From contig KV748201.1 in assembly GCA_001692895.1 (NCBI GenBank), forward strand, positions 1,612,001 to 1,676,000: DNA of 64,000 bases, read 5' to 3'. Under the pieces are notes generated by a model. The model made no database searches. It was given only the letters and a program-made list of their open reading frames with translations, and was not told where the DNA came from. Origin of the DNA: Cenococcum geophilum 1.58 (Eukaryota > Ascomycota > Dothideomycetes > Gloniales > Gloniaceae). The stretch's first letter is position 1. The number at the start of each line of letters is the position of its first letter. Both the position numbers and the translations under genes were made by a program. Shown here piece by piece: positions 10,215 to 20,460 of this stretch.

Positions 10215-11630
10215 TAACAATCCGAAAAACTACTAGACCCCTTAGTATTTACCAGTAAATAATAAGAGCTTTAGTTATTTTTAAGCCGGCTTAAGAATAA
10301 GCTAACTAGCAATGCTAATTACTACCTAACTAAAGCTAACTAACTCTACTACGCCCTAAGTTAATTAAGAGGAAAGGTAGCTAACCTTATTAACCCTTTT
10401 TAGCTAAACTTAGTATAAAGCCTAGTTAGACTCCTTAAAGCTATATATGGTAACCTAAAGCACTAAGCCACTGCTTAAAGAAAGATAGACTATATAGCCT
10501 AAAAAAAGAAAGCTTTCTAGTATACTTCTCTAAAATTAACCGCTATATAAGGGAAATAGGCTAAAATACTATTCTATCCCTATGCCCAACTATAATTTAT
10601 AAACAGCTAATATTAATAACTATTTACCGTATTAATCCTCCGGTTACCGTCCCAAATCTTTACCTAGTTCTAGCCCTATATCTAATAAGCACCACTTTTA
10701 AGGATAAAGCTATAACTAATATTTTATAGGAACCCTTTCCCACTCGTCACTAAAAGGTATATCCTAAAGTTAAGTCGCTCTTTAGGATAGCTATATTATA
10801 GAATCTCGTTAAATATATTAGATATTATAAACCCTAACTCTTAAGATTATAGTATAACTATTAACTGCTATTTTTAGTAAAAAGGTTAATAGGCTAATAC
10901 TTAAGTCCTAATTAATATAAGAGCTAGCGGTATAAGATTTATTAATAAGATCTTTATATAAAATAATAGGTTTATTTTAATACCCTTAACTAGTATATTA
11001 ACGTATTTAGATTTAATAGTAAACGCACTATCTTAGGCCGTATTACTTATATAGCGGCCCTAAAACTCCAATACCTAAACTATAAAGAATCCATTAAGCC
11101 TTTTATAACTACCTTAAGTTACCTAGTAATTCTTAAACAACCTTAGATAGAGCTATATAAGGTAACTATTAATTAAGACAACCTTAAGCTTCTATTTACC
11201 GCCTCCTATTATAAGCAAAAGTGCCTTATAACTCGCTGCTTAGACTCTAAACTAAAATTTAAAAAATCCGCCAGGATCTACTAGTTTAAAAGTTCCATCA
11301 ATATTTATCCTATACTTAAAAAGTCCACCCAATTTTACCTACTTAAGAATTCTACTAAATTCCACTAATATAAGATTTCCGCCAACGTCTACTAGGAACC
11401 TAGAAAATTTACTAAACTATATAAAATAATTTTAACTACTACGCCGGCCCAAACTAAGTAGAAGCTTAAGCTTAATATATAAAAGTACCAAAAAACTAGT
11501 ATTTTACTATAAAAAGGATATTTAAAGAACCTAAACCTAAATCTAATACTAACTCCGTACCTAATACTAAACCTAAAATTATATAAGAAACTATATAAAA
11601 AAACTAGGGATAATTTAAGCTCGCTTAATT
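10215..11630 (+). pseudogene. Gypsy B1 gag, RIP-degraded
   Basis: The segment matches the reverse complement of 45600-47000 in copy 2, for example AACTACTAGA followed by the TTTACCAGTAAATAATAA region. It precedes the pol start, so it is the gag region. I do not see an intact zinc knuckle. Stops are dense and the frame cannot be followed over its full length. The right limit is approximate. Confidence 0.65.
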
Positions 11631-13420
11631 CTCTAGATATCTATATAATTGGAGCTACCCCGCTAGTATAACTTGCCAGAAAACCCAAATATACGATCTT
11701 TGCTGTTATAATAGCTAATATTAAAAAGGCCTTAGCGCTAAAGAAGTATATAAACCCTACTATAAAGGTACTAATAGAGTACCATAAACGCCTAAATATG
11801 TTCTTATAAAAGGAAGCTAATAAGCTACTAGAATATCAACCATAAGACTATAAGATTATACTTAAAGAAGGAAAACATCCTAGATTTGGATCCCTATATA
11901 AAATATTCTAAAACAAACTCTAAGTGCTATAAAAGTATTTAAACGAGAACCTAAGCAAGGGATTTATCAGAGTAAGTTCTTCGCCTATAGCCGTACTAGT
12001 AATCTTTGTTAAGAAACCTAGCGGTAGTTTATAATTCTGCGTAAACTACTAAGCGCCATTACTGTTAAAAACTAATACCTAATTCCGTTAATATAGGAGA
12101 CGCTAAAATTAACTAAATAACGCTTGCTTCTATACAAAGCTTAATATTATCTCTATATTTAACCGCCTCTATATTATAAAAGGAGATAAATAGCTTACTA
12201 CATTCCGTACCCAGTATAGATTATTTAAGTACTTAGTAATACTATTTAGCCTTATAAACGCCCCAAGCTCGTTTTAATATTATATAAATAATACCCTATG
12301 TCCTTACCTAGATATCTTCTATACTACTTATATTAACGACATCCTAATATATAGTAATTACCTAACTAAATACTAGAAATACATTGATTTTATTTTATAA
12401 GCCCTATAAAGAGCTAGTCTATAATTAAATATAAATAAATACAAATTTTATAAAATAGAAGTCCTATACTTTAGGCTTCTTATTTTTATAAATAGTATAT
12501 AAATAGACCTAAAGAAAGTTAGAGCAATTATAAACTAGCAAAAACCCAAGAATATTAAGGACATAAGAGCCTTTATAGGATTTGCTAACTTCTACTAACA
12601 GTTTATTAATAACTTCTCCACTTTAGTTTTACCCCTTATAGCTCTAACCTAAAAGGATAAAGCCTTTATCTTTAATAAGGAATAAGAAAAGACCTTTACT
12701 TATTTAAAGGTTATATTTACTACTACGCCTATACTTTAATACTTTAACTTAAACTAAATAAGTGTTATAGAAGCCGACTTATCTAACTACGTTACTATTA
12801 CGGGACTCACACGTTCTCACGTCTCTGCGCGTTTTGACGTTCTTAACCCGTGCTCACGTTCGTCCCGAGACACCTACGCACGTTCCCCTACAACCCCTAT
12901 TTATACCCATACCTAACCTATTCTGTTCTGTTCTGCATCTAAATATCTTTATATTAACCACGTATAGTTACGCGTACGTAGCCTTCTTTAATTACTACCC
13001 CGTTTAGTACATTGTATTCTAGCTCGTGCCTACTTCCGTAATAGTTACTAAAGGTATTTTATCTTAATATAACAAGGATAAAGTACTATACCCTATAGCA
13101 TACTTCTTAAAACGACTAAGCCTAGCTAAATATAACTACAAGATCTACAATAAGGAGTTATTAGCTATTATTAGATACTTTAAATAATGGCAACCTAAAC
13201 TAGAAGGCGCTAAATTTCTAATTAAGGTCCTTAGCAACTATAAGAACCTATAGTACTTTATAACCACGAAATAGCTAAGCCACTACTAGGCCTACTAGTT
13301 AAAATACCTATTTTATATTTTTAATTCTTAATTATGTATTACCTAAGTGTTTAAGACTAAAAGCCTAATACCCTAACCTAACGCTTATAAAATGCATTAG
13401 TACTAAAAGAAGTATATTCT
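11631..13420 (+). pseudogene. Gypsy B1 protease-RT-RNase H, split by a solo LTR
   Basis: The frame passes IYIIGATPLV and LARKPKYTIFAV, the segment that precedes RT in fungal gypsy elements. It continues into [17 protein letters not shown], then [11 protein letters not shown], then the palm YINDILIYSN near 12320-12360, where YIDD has become YIND. RNase H follows as SNYV, then after the solo LTR YNKDKVLYPIAYFLKRLSLA and YNKELLAIIRYFK. The solo LTR at 12796-13043 is cleanly removable using its GTTAC duplication. Stops reflect RIP. Confidence 0.85.
12796..13043. mobile_element. Solo LTR of another gypsy family, TSD GTTAC
   Basis: A 248-bp insertion lies in gypsy B RNase H. It is flanked by GTTAC at 12791-12795 and 13044-13048. 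Its ends are perfect inverted repeats, TATTACGG..CCGTAATA, expected from TGTTACGG..CCGTAACA after RIP. It holds no coding sequence, so it is a solo LTR left by LTR-LTR recombination. I find no other copy of this LTR in the window. Confidence 0.85.
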
Positions 13421-14285
13421 TACTATAACTAAACTCTATTTTATCCTAAACTATTTAACTCTCCTATTAAAAACCTTATAGTATATATCCTTAAAATAAA
13501 TAAATAAATAGATTATAGTTAACAATTACCTAAATAATAACTTTATTTAAGAGACGCTTAAGCTAATATAAGACGGTATTAGATACTTAAAAAAGATTTC
13601 TTTAAGTAAATATAAAGCCCGCAGAAACTACTTATACTATTAGAACTATCTAGTTGTCCCTAATTATAATAAACTTAAGTTTAAGCTCTTTAAACGCGTA
13701 TAAAACTTACTAGTAGCCAGTTACCTAAGCTAAGGAAAGACCTTAGAGCTACTCTAATAGGAATATTACTGGCCAAATATATATAATATAATATAAAGGT
13801 ATATCTCTAGCTGCTATATCTATTAATAAGCTAAGGCTTTATATAAGATATATAACGGCTTACTAAAGTTACTACCTATTCTAAACTAAAAATAGAAGGA
13901 TGTTTTAATTGACTTTATTATTAATTTCCCTATAAGTAAAGACTATATAAATATTATAGTAGTTATAGACTAACTATCTAAGATAAGATACTTAATCGCC
14001 TACCCTAATATATTAACACCTACTATTACCTAACTATTCCTAAGTTATATATAGAAACTCTATAGACTCCCTAAAACAATTATCTCTAATAAAGGCAGCT
14101 AGTTTATTTTTATATTTTAAAAAGAACTAACCACCTAACTCTATATTAGAGTACTACTATCTACTATTTATTACCTAGAAACGGATAGCTAAATGGAATG
14201 TATAAATACTATAATAGAATAGTATATATAGATATATACGTCGTATTTATAAGATAACTAGATTAACTGGCTTATATTTACTAAG

Positions 14286-14456
14286 TGTCGGAACATTAAT
14301 CACGTGACGTAGTCACGGGACTACGAAGCGAGACTAACTGTCTGACCTTGGAGCAACCCCTTTCTTCTAGACAACAATTAACTACCAACTTCAACACCGC
14401 ATACGTACCACTACAAGTGATATTCGTGCACGTTAATAAAGAGAGTTATACTGACA
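14286..14456 (+). repeat. Copia C 5' LTR
   Basis: 171 bp, TGTCGGAACATT..ACTGACA. The 3' LTR has the same length and differs almost only by C/T and G/A changes. Downstream sequence starts CTGATCGTAATT, at the putative primer-binding position. Confidence 0.92.
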
Positions 14457-14462
14457 CTGATC

Positions 14463-14530
14463 GTAATTAACCCAGTCGAAGACGATGCAAAGAGTCTTAA
14501 TAAGCGATTAAGCTGGCAGATTAAGAACGA
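14463..14530 (+). other. Displaced RNase H-region segment behind the copia C 5' LTR
   Basis: The segment reads VINPVEDDAKSLNKRLSWQI. The same sequence in more mutated form is at its proper place, 16391-16458 (VINPVKDNIKSL). It is joined directly to integrase sequence (ISAKYTWDILRMCW) at about 14530. This looks like a template-switch scar that created the deletion. Confidence 0.8.
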
Positions 14531-15235
14531 GATATCAGCGCCAAGTACACTTGGGACATTCTACGGATGTGCTGGATTAATAGCTACTTAGGACCACTAG
14601 ACCTAATTACCATAGACGCCGGGAAGAACTTTGTTAGCAAGGAGTTTAAGCACTATGCTGCCACCATAGGAGTAACCACAAAGTCAGTTCTAGTCGAATC
14701 ACACAATTCCATTGGAATGGTAGAGCGCTACTACGGTCCGCTACAACGAGCCTACTAAATTATTACAACTAAAATCCCTGAAATTAGCAAGGAGATGGCC
14801 CTACAAATGGCCTTTAAAGCTATTAATAACACGGCTGGCCCAGAAGGCCTAATCCCTATACTCCTAGTCTTCGGAGCCTACCCTTAAATGGTTAAATCGG
14901 ACGCGCTATTACCTTTAGTTACACAGCGAGCTGCGGCCATTAAGAAAGCAATAGTAGAAATCTAGAAGCTATAAGCTAAACAATAGATCGCTAACGCTCT
15001 TAATATGCGAAACGGACTACGAACTAACGCTATTTATAGCCTCCCACCTAGTTCGCCTGTCTTAGTCTAGAGAGAAGGTAATACTGGCCAGAGTGGTTAT
15101 TGGGATAGGCCATATACGCTACTTGCTGTTAACGGTAAGACCTATACCGTAAAGCTACCGAATAGGCCTACGACCTTCCGCTCTATGGTCGTAAAACCTC
15201 ACCTACTGGACCTATAAGACCTAGTCGAACTATAA
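14531..15235 (+). pseudogene. Copia C integrase, partly open
   Basis: An open stretch (14567-14758) contains the core DLITIDAGKNFVSKEFKHYA, then LVESHNSIGMVERYYG, which keeps both the second Asp and the Glu of the catalytic triad. A stop follows; reading on gives LQMAFKAINNTAGPEGLIPI, then LLVFGAYP and the C-terminal SPVLVxREGNTGQSGYW segment. The N-terminal zinc-binding part and first catalytic Asp are absent through the internal deletion. The domain is far less damaged than surrounding gypsy B sequence. Confidence 0.88.
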
Positions 15236-15329
15236 GAGCCTGTTAAATTAGCTAAACCAGTACCTTTACCAGCTAAACCTTAATCGTTACCTAAAGCCGA
15301 ACTACAGCTACCGCTAAAGTAAGGCAGAG

Positions 15330-16980
15330 GTTGCCCCTATAAATACCTATTACTTACGGCCGTCGCAGACACGGCTACTATAGACGCTATAATAGATATA
15401 GGTGCTTTTACGGGTGATATTGCAGATATCGCCAATATTGCTATCTACTTATAGAACGATAATAATACCTAATTCAGCGCTTTATAATAAAAGGAGGTTA
15501 TAGGCCTACTTAAGAAAGGCGTCTTTAAGATTATTAAGCTATACGATATGCCAAAGGGGGTCAAACTCTTTAACTTATAGTTTATTAATAAAATTAAGAA
15601 TAAGGGAACCGATAGAGCCTTTAAGAAATTATAACTTATTATACAGGCCTATAATAATTTGGAAAAAGAGCTAGTCCTTACTTAATTACTAACAATTTAA
15701 TAGGTTAGCCAGCGGCTAATTCTCTGTATCGCTGCTATGCTACTATAGATATAACTCTACCTCTAAGACATCTTATAAGCCTACGTCTAGTCCACTACGA
15801 ACCTAAACCGCAAGTTTTATGTACGACTACTATACGAGCTAAATAAATAATTAGGAATTAATATAGACTCTATTCTAAAGGTTATAAAGCCACTTTACGG
15901 AGTACCTAAAGCTAAAAACTATTAGTTTAAGACCTATCATTTATACTATGTTAATTAGCTACAAATAGACTAGTCCACGTACGACCCTTGCTTGCTCTAC
16001 AGCGATAAGCCTTTTGGAATTGTTGGCCTATAGACTAATAATATATTATTCCTCGCAGATAATACCTTTATAGAGGCTGAATAAAGCGAACTATATAAGG
16101 CCAAATTTATGGCTAAGAAGCGAGAGTAATTAACCGCTAATACACCAATTAAGTTTAATGGAGGACTTATTTAATTAATATAAAACGGGAGTATTACGCT
16201 AACGTAAAAGCGCCAGTATAAGAACCTTAGTGTAGTTAATACTACGCTAGTAGATAGCACTAGCTCTAGAGGAGTTACGCGTGGCCTGCTTACGCTAAAG
16301 AACTAGTATATTGCTTAACGCGCTAGAGGAGCCTATATCGCCTTAGTCTGTTAGCTAGAGGCCTTATTTAACCTATCCTTTACTACCTAGGTAATTAACC
16401 CAGTTAAAGATAATATAAAGAGTCTTAAAAGCGATTAAGCTAGTAGATTAAGAACGTAAATAGAGGCCTAAAGTTTATTAAGCTAGACGTTAACACCTTA
16501 TAACTCCTAGTATTTATAGACGCTTCCTTCGCCAATAATAAGGACTTATCTTTATAAATTGGCTACATACTTATACTAGCAGACGCCTTAAATAAGGCAA
16601 ATATTATCTATTAGTCCTTAATTAAGTGTAAAAGAGTTACTAGGAGTGTATTAGCCTTAGAGTTATACGGCATAGCGCATAGTTTTAACATAGGCGCTAT
16701 AATTAAATCCACGCTAGATAAGGTCTTATAGGTTAACTTACTACTTGTTCTTTATACTAATTTAAAGTTTTTATACGACTGTCTTATCCAACTAGAAACT
16801 ACGCAAAAGAAACGCTTAATAATTAATATAATGTGCCTTCGCCAAGCTTATAAACGAAGACAGATTACTAAAGTTAAGTGGATTAATAGAGATACTAACC
16901 CTACAAACGCTATAATAAAGGGTAAGCCCTATACGGCACTATTATAGCTTATTAACACGAATTAAATTAAATTACGGGCT
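15330..16980 (+). pseudogene. Copia C reverse transcriptase and RNase H
   Basis: The frame reads EVIGLLKKGVFKIIKLYDMP and FINKIKNKGTDRAFKKL (RT fingers) from about 15490. RNase H follows at 16490-16980 as LLVFIDASFANNKDLSL, SLIKCKRVTRSVLALELYGI and NIGAIIKSTLDKVL, ending near NAIIKGKPYTALL. The linker between integrase and RT (15230-15330) is Lys/Pro/Ala-rich. Several stops are present, so no active enzyme is expected. Confidence 0.85.
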
Positions 16981-16984
16981 ATAG

Positions 16985-17164
16985 GGTAGGTTAAGCGAAC
17001 GGATTTAACTTTAGTTTAGCGTCGGCGCTAGTACTAAGCGAGCCAATAGGTTCGGCAGAATTTGGCAGAATTTGGCAGAAAGTCGCTATTGCGTATACGT
17101 TACGAGTAGTCTAGAAGACTTAACTTTAAAGTATAGATTAGCCTTCTTTTTAGAGTTGCTCTAG
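16985..17164 (+). other. Copia C 3' region with motif and GGCAGAATTT repeats
   Basis: Between RNase H and the 3' LTR lie the shared motif in inverted orientation (GGCGCTAGTACTAAGCGAGCC at 17023-17043, one base corrected for overlap) and a short tandem repeat of GGCAGAATTT at about 17052-17082. A similar combination in the opposite orientation is at 20540-20645 outside any visible copia element. Confidence 0.6.
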
Positions 17165-17335
17165 TGTTGGAATATTAATCACGTAATGTAGTTACAGTAC
17201 TATAAAGCGAGACTAACTATCTAACCTTGGAGCAACCCCTTTCTTCTAGACAATAATTAACTACTAACTTCAACACCGTATACGTACCACTATAAGTGAT
17301 ATTCGTGTACGTTAATAAAGAGAGTTATACTGACA
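17165..17335 (+). repeat. Copia C 3' LTR
   Basis: 171 bp, TGTTGGAATATT..ACTGACA, paired with 14286-14456. Differences are transitions. CTAAG follows at 17336-17340. Confidence 0.92.
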
Positions 17336-17608
17336 CTAAGTTTACTATAAATAATTCCGTCTTAGGAACTATAAAGGTCTCTCTATTTCTAGCCAACTAC
17401 GGCTAGTATCTATAAATGGGTTTAAAACCCTTTAGTAACGTTCGTCGCCTAGCTTATTACGCCTTATAAGTTATAAAAGCAAATAAATTTATAAAAAAGA
17501 TAAAGGAACTATAATACTTCCTTACTAATAAAATAATATAGGCTTAATTTATTTATAAAGCTATAGTGAATAAGAAACAAACCCTAGTACTAGTTTATTA
17601 AATTAGTA

Positions 17609-18608
17609 GTAACTCTTTAATTAACGTCTAATACGGATCCTACTGGCCCACGCAGACTACTCCGTATAGGGGGGAAAACTTATATATTTACAGGAAGAAA
17701 ACCCCTGCAGTTAGGGGAGGAAAAACCCTATAAGCAGCCTTAGTAGGATAAAAAACCCTAATTTACCATATTTGCACGTAGCTGCGGCCCTACGGGCCTA
17801 TAGCACGTCCTCCTCCTTAGATGTTTTAAACTTCTTAAGAACTACTACTTCCCTCTCTAGCTTATCTAAAGCTAGGGTTTACTACGTCCTAGCTAGGCCT
17901 TACTAATTAATCGCTATATATTTACCTCTCCTATATCTTAACCATCCCCTATATACTATCTCTTATTAACTATTACTATATACGCCTTACCTCCCCCTTC
18001 CTAGAGCTATTAAAGGCATAAGAGGGATTTATTTATTCTAACTACTATAATACTAAATAGCGGGATATATTATATTGGGTATCTTTTATACCTAGGCCCC
18101 AGCTAGGCCCTTTTAAAGGGTTACTACTCCGTTAAAAGAAGATAAAGAAAACTGTAGGTCGTAATTTAGGCTGCTAGTAATATTATAGTAGTAAAATAGT
18201 AAGTAACTATATACTCCACGGGCGATCGCCTTAGGGGTTAAAAGGGGCCGTATATTTACTTATTTGTTTATTTATTTATATGTTTACTTATTTATTAATA
18301 TAAGGTTATTAATACTTTTAATTAGAGGTTAGGGGATATTATTAAGTACTATCTATCTATATTAAATTATATAGGTGCCCTAAATAGGAGAATAGTAGTA
18401 GTTATTATACTATAGAGGGCTAATAATAGTGGTTTTTAAGATCTTACCATCCGAAATTTTTTTTACTACTACCCTTAACGCCTATAACCACTACTAGGTC
18501 CTATCCGCACGCTATATAACATCTCTATATTAGCTTTAGATCTAATCTTTAAAGACTTAGGTTTGTAGCCGTCACCATATATAGGTATAGAGTCCGATTT
18601 CAACGGCC
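17609..18608 (-). mobile_element. SINE-like 1-kb element, copy 1, 18-bp TSD
   Basis: A 1000-bp insertion in gypsy B integrase is flanked by TAGTTTATTAAATTAGTA at 17591-17608 and 18609-18626. Duplications this long are typical of LINE-machinery insertion, not of LTR or cut-and-paste elements. The left end (AACGTCTAATACGGATCC..GGCCCACGCAGACTACTCC) resembles the 3' end of LINE 2 at 54160-54210, so transcription would be on the minus strand. Copy 2 has the same two ends and almost the same length. I see no reading frame and cannot identify a pol III promoter with certainty. It could also be an internally deleted LINE. Confidence 0.82.
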
Positions 18609-19074
18609 TAGTTTATTAAATTAGTAACTTTATCCAGCTAGATATAAAAAATTTAAATATAAAATAGCTTAGTTAAAAAAACGCTAGCCCTTATAAGGTT
18701 AAGAAGGCTATCTTCTCTTACACCTACTAATTAAAGCTCCCTAATACGATTAAAATCCACCCTATATTCTATACACTAGTCCTTTACCCTATTACCCCTA
18801 TATTAAACGCCCTACCTAAATAGGTATAGGACCCTCCCCTACTAGTTAAAGTAGATAATAAGAATAAATACTTTATTAAAAAAATTAATAATATTAAATA
18901 TAATAAGCGGAAACGCTAATATATATACCTTATAAAATAGAAAGGCTTTACTAAGCCTTTATAGGAACCTGTTAACTCTATAGGACTTATATAAGCTATA
19001 AAAGACTTTTAAAAACTTTACCTAAAACTACTATAACCCTATCTCGCAGAAGCTTCAGTTTAAAGAGGGGGTAC

Positions 19075-20460
19075 TATTATAAAATACTCCCGTAACACCT
19101 TATATATATCTACCTATTTCTACTTACTTAGTAACTAAAGACTAACCATAAAATAGCATTTTAATAGTAATCTACGGCAATCTAAAAGCAATCTGCTATA
19201 TTCTACTATATTCCTCTAAGTTTTACTAAATCCTGCTAAGTTTTACTAGGACTACTACCTAAATCCTATTTTACTTTATATACGTATTAACTAAGCAACT
19301 AAGCTAATAATATATACCCTTTTTTCTCGTTTTTTTTTGCCTTCTTTCCTTATATAACGTCTTAACTTTATTATATAGTTTATATATATAGCTTAGGCCG
19401 TTAAAATCGGACTCTATACCTATATATGGTAACAGCTATAAACCTAAGTCTTTGAAGATTAGATTTAAAGCTAATATAGAGACGTTATATAGCGTACGGC
19501 AAGGACCTAGTAGTAGTTATAGGCGTTAAGGGCGGTAGTAAAAAAATTTCGGATAGTAAGATCTTAAAAACCACTACTATTAGCCCTCTATAGTATAATA
19601 ACTACTACTATTCTCCTATCTAGGGCACCTATATAATCCAATATAGATAGATAGTACTTAATAATATCCCCTAACCCCTAATTAAAAGTATTAATAACCT
19701 TATATTAATAAATAAGTAAATACGCGAATAAATAAATAAATAAGCAAATATACAGCCCCTTTTAACCCCTAGGGCGATCGCCCGCGGAGTATATAGTTAC
19801 TTACTGTTTTACTACTATAATACTACTAGCAGCCTAAATTGCGACCTATGGTTTTCCTTATCTTCTTTTAACGGAGTAGTAACCCTTTAAAAGGGCCTAG
19901 CTGGGGCCTAGGTATAAAAGATACCTAATATAATATATCCCGCTGCTTAGTATTATAATAGTTAGAATAGATAAATCCCCCTTACGCCTTTAATAGTTCT
20001 AGGGGGGGGAAGGTAAGGCGTATATAGTAATAGTTAATAAAAGATAGTATATAGGGGATAGTTAAGATATAGGAGAGGTAAATACACGGCGATTAATTAG
20101 CAAGGCCTAGCTAGGATATAGTAAACCCTAGCTTTAAATAAGCTAGAGAGGGAAGTAGTAGTTTTTAAGGAGTTTAAAATATCTAAGGAGGAGGACGTGC
20201 TGTAGGCCTATAGGGCCGCAGCTATATACAAATATGGCAAATTAGGGTTTTTTATCCTACTAAGGCTGCTTATAGGGTTTTTCCTCCCCTAACTGCAGGG
20301 GTTTTCTTCCTGTAAATATATAAGTTTTCCCCCCTATACGGAGTAGTCTACGTGGGCCAGTAGGATCCGTATTAGATGTTAATTAAAGAGTTACTATATA
20401 TATAGCTTAATAATATCTACTTCGCTATATATTATTGTCGCTTATACTTACTCCGTAATA
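19075..20460 (+). repeat. Gypsy B1 3' LTR, split by SINE-like copy 2
   Basis: The LTR starts TATTATAAAATACTCCCGTA at 19075 (TGTTACGGGA.. in copy 2) and runs to 19395. It resumes at 20410 after the insertion and ends CCGTAATA at 20460. It aligns with the reverse complement of 35827-36215 and 47334-47712. The right flank begins TTACC. Confidence 0.85.
19396..20394 (+). mobile_element. SINE-like 1-kb element, copy 2, 15-bp TSD
   Basis: A 999-bp insertion lies in the gypsy B1 LTR, flanked by TATATATATAGCTTA at 19381-19395 and 20395-20409. It is the inverted counterpart of copy 1 over its full length. It starts GGCCGTTAAAATCGG and ends AATTAAAGAGTTAC. Internally both copies share a CCCTAACTGCAGGGG near-palindrome and a GGCGATCGCC site. 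Differences between the two copies are mainly transitions. Confidence 0.82.

Larger units (their letters stand above)
14286..17335 (+). mobile_element. Copia C: internally deleted Ty1/copia element, TSD CTAAG
   Basis: Two 171-bp LTRs (14286-14456, 17165-17335) bound the element. The 5-bp duplication CTAAG lies at 14281-14285 and 17336-17340. At 3050 bp it is about half the size of copia D or E. The leader, gag, protease and first part of integrase are missing. In their place, directly after the 5' LTR, is a 66-68 bp copy of a segment that also occurs in the RNase H region at 16391-16458. It is less mutated than its host, so it is a later arrival. As a gag-less copy it could only have moved with proteins from other elements. 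Confidence 0.92.
13560..19060 (+). pseudogene. Gypsy B1 integrase and chromodomain, split by copia C and a SINE-like element
   Basis: Integrase core segments DVLIDFIINFPISKDYINII and TIISNKGS appear at about 13900-14110. After copia C the frame resumes at 17341 with INNSVLGTIKVSLFLANYG, then IKELxYFLTNKII. After the SINE-like element it continues at 18609 with IKNLNIKxLS and SPYKVKKAIFSYTY. The C-terminus carries PNTIKIHPIFYTLVLYP and a chromodomain-like segment (YIYLIKxKGFTKPL) near 18900-18970. A purine tract AAAGAGGGGG at 19062-19071 just before the LTR is the polypurine tract. All pieces join when the insertions are removed. Confidence 0.85.
10215..20460 (+). mobile_element. Gypsy B copy 1: chromodomain Ty3/gypsy element, 5' end missing, four insertions
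   Basis: The plus strand carries gag, protease/RT, RNase H, integrase, chromodomain and a 3' LTR, collinear with gypsy B copy 2 on the minus strand (35827-47712). The 5' LTR and gag start are not in the window because gypsy A1 interrupts gag. Insertions within it are a solo LTR (12796-13043), copia C (14286-17335) and two SINE-like elements (17609-18608, 19396-20394). Removing them restores continuous gypsy B protein similarity across each junction. The LTR ends at 20460 with CCGTAATA. Confidence 0.9.

Noticed and set aside
17609-20394. One large foldback transposon with 1-kb inverted arms
   Set aside because: Each arm has its own target duplication (18 and 15 bp of different sequence), and gypsy B sequence between and around the arms is continuous, so they are two separate insertions.
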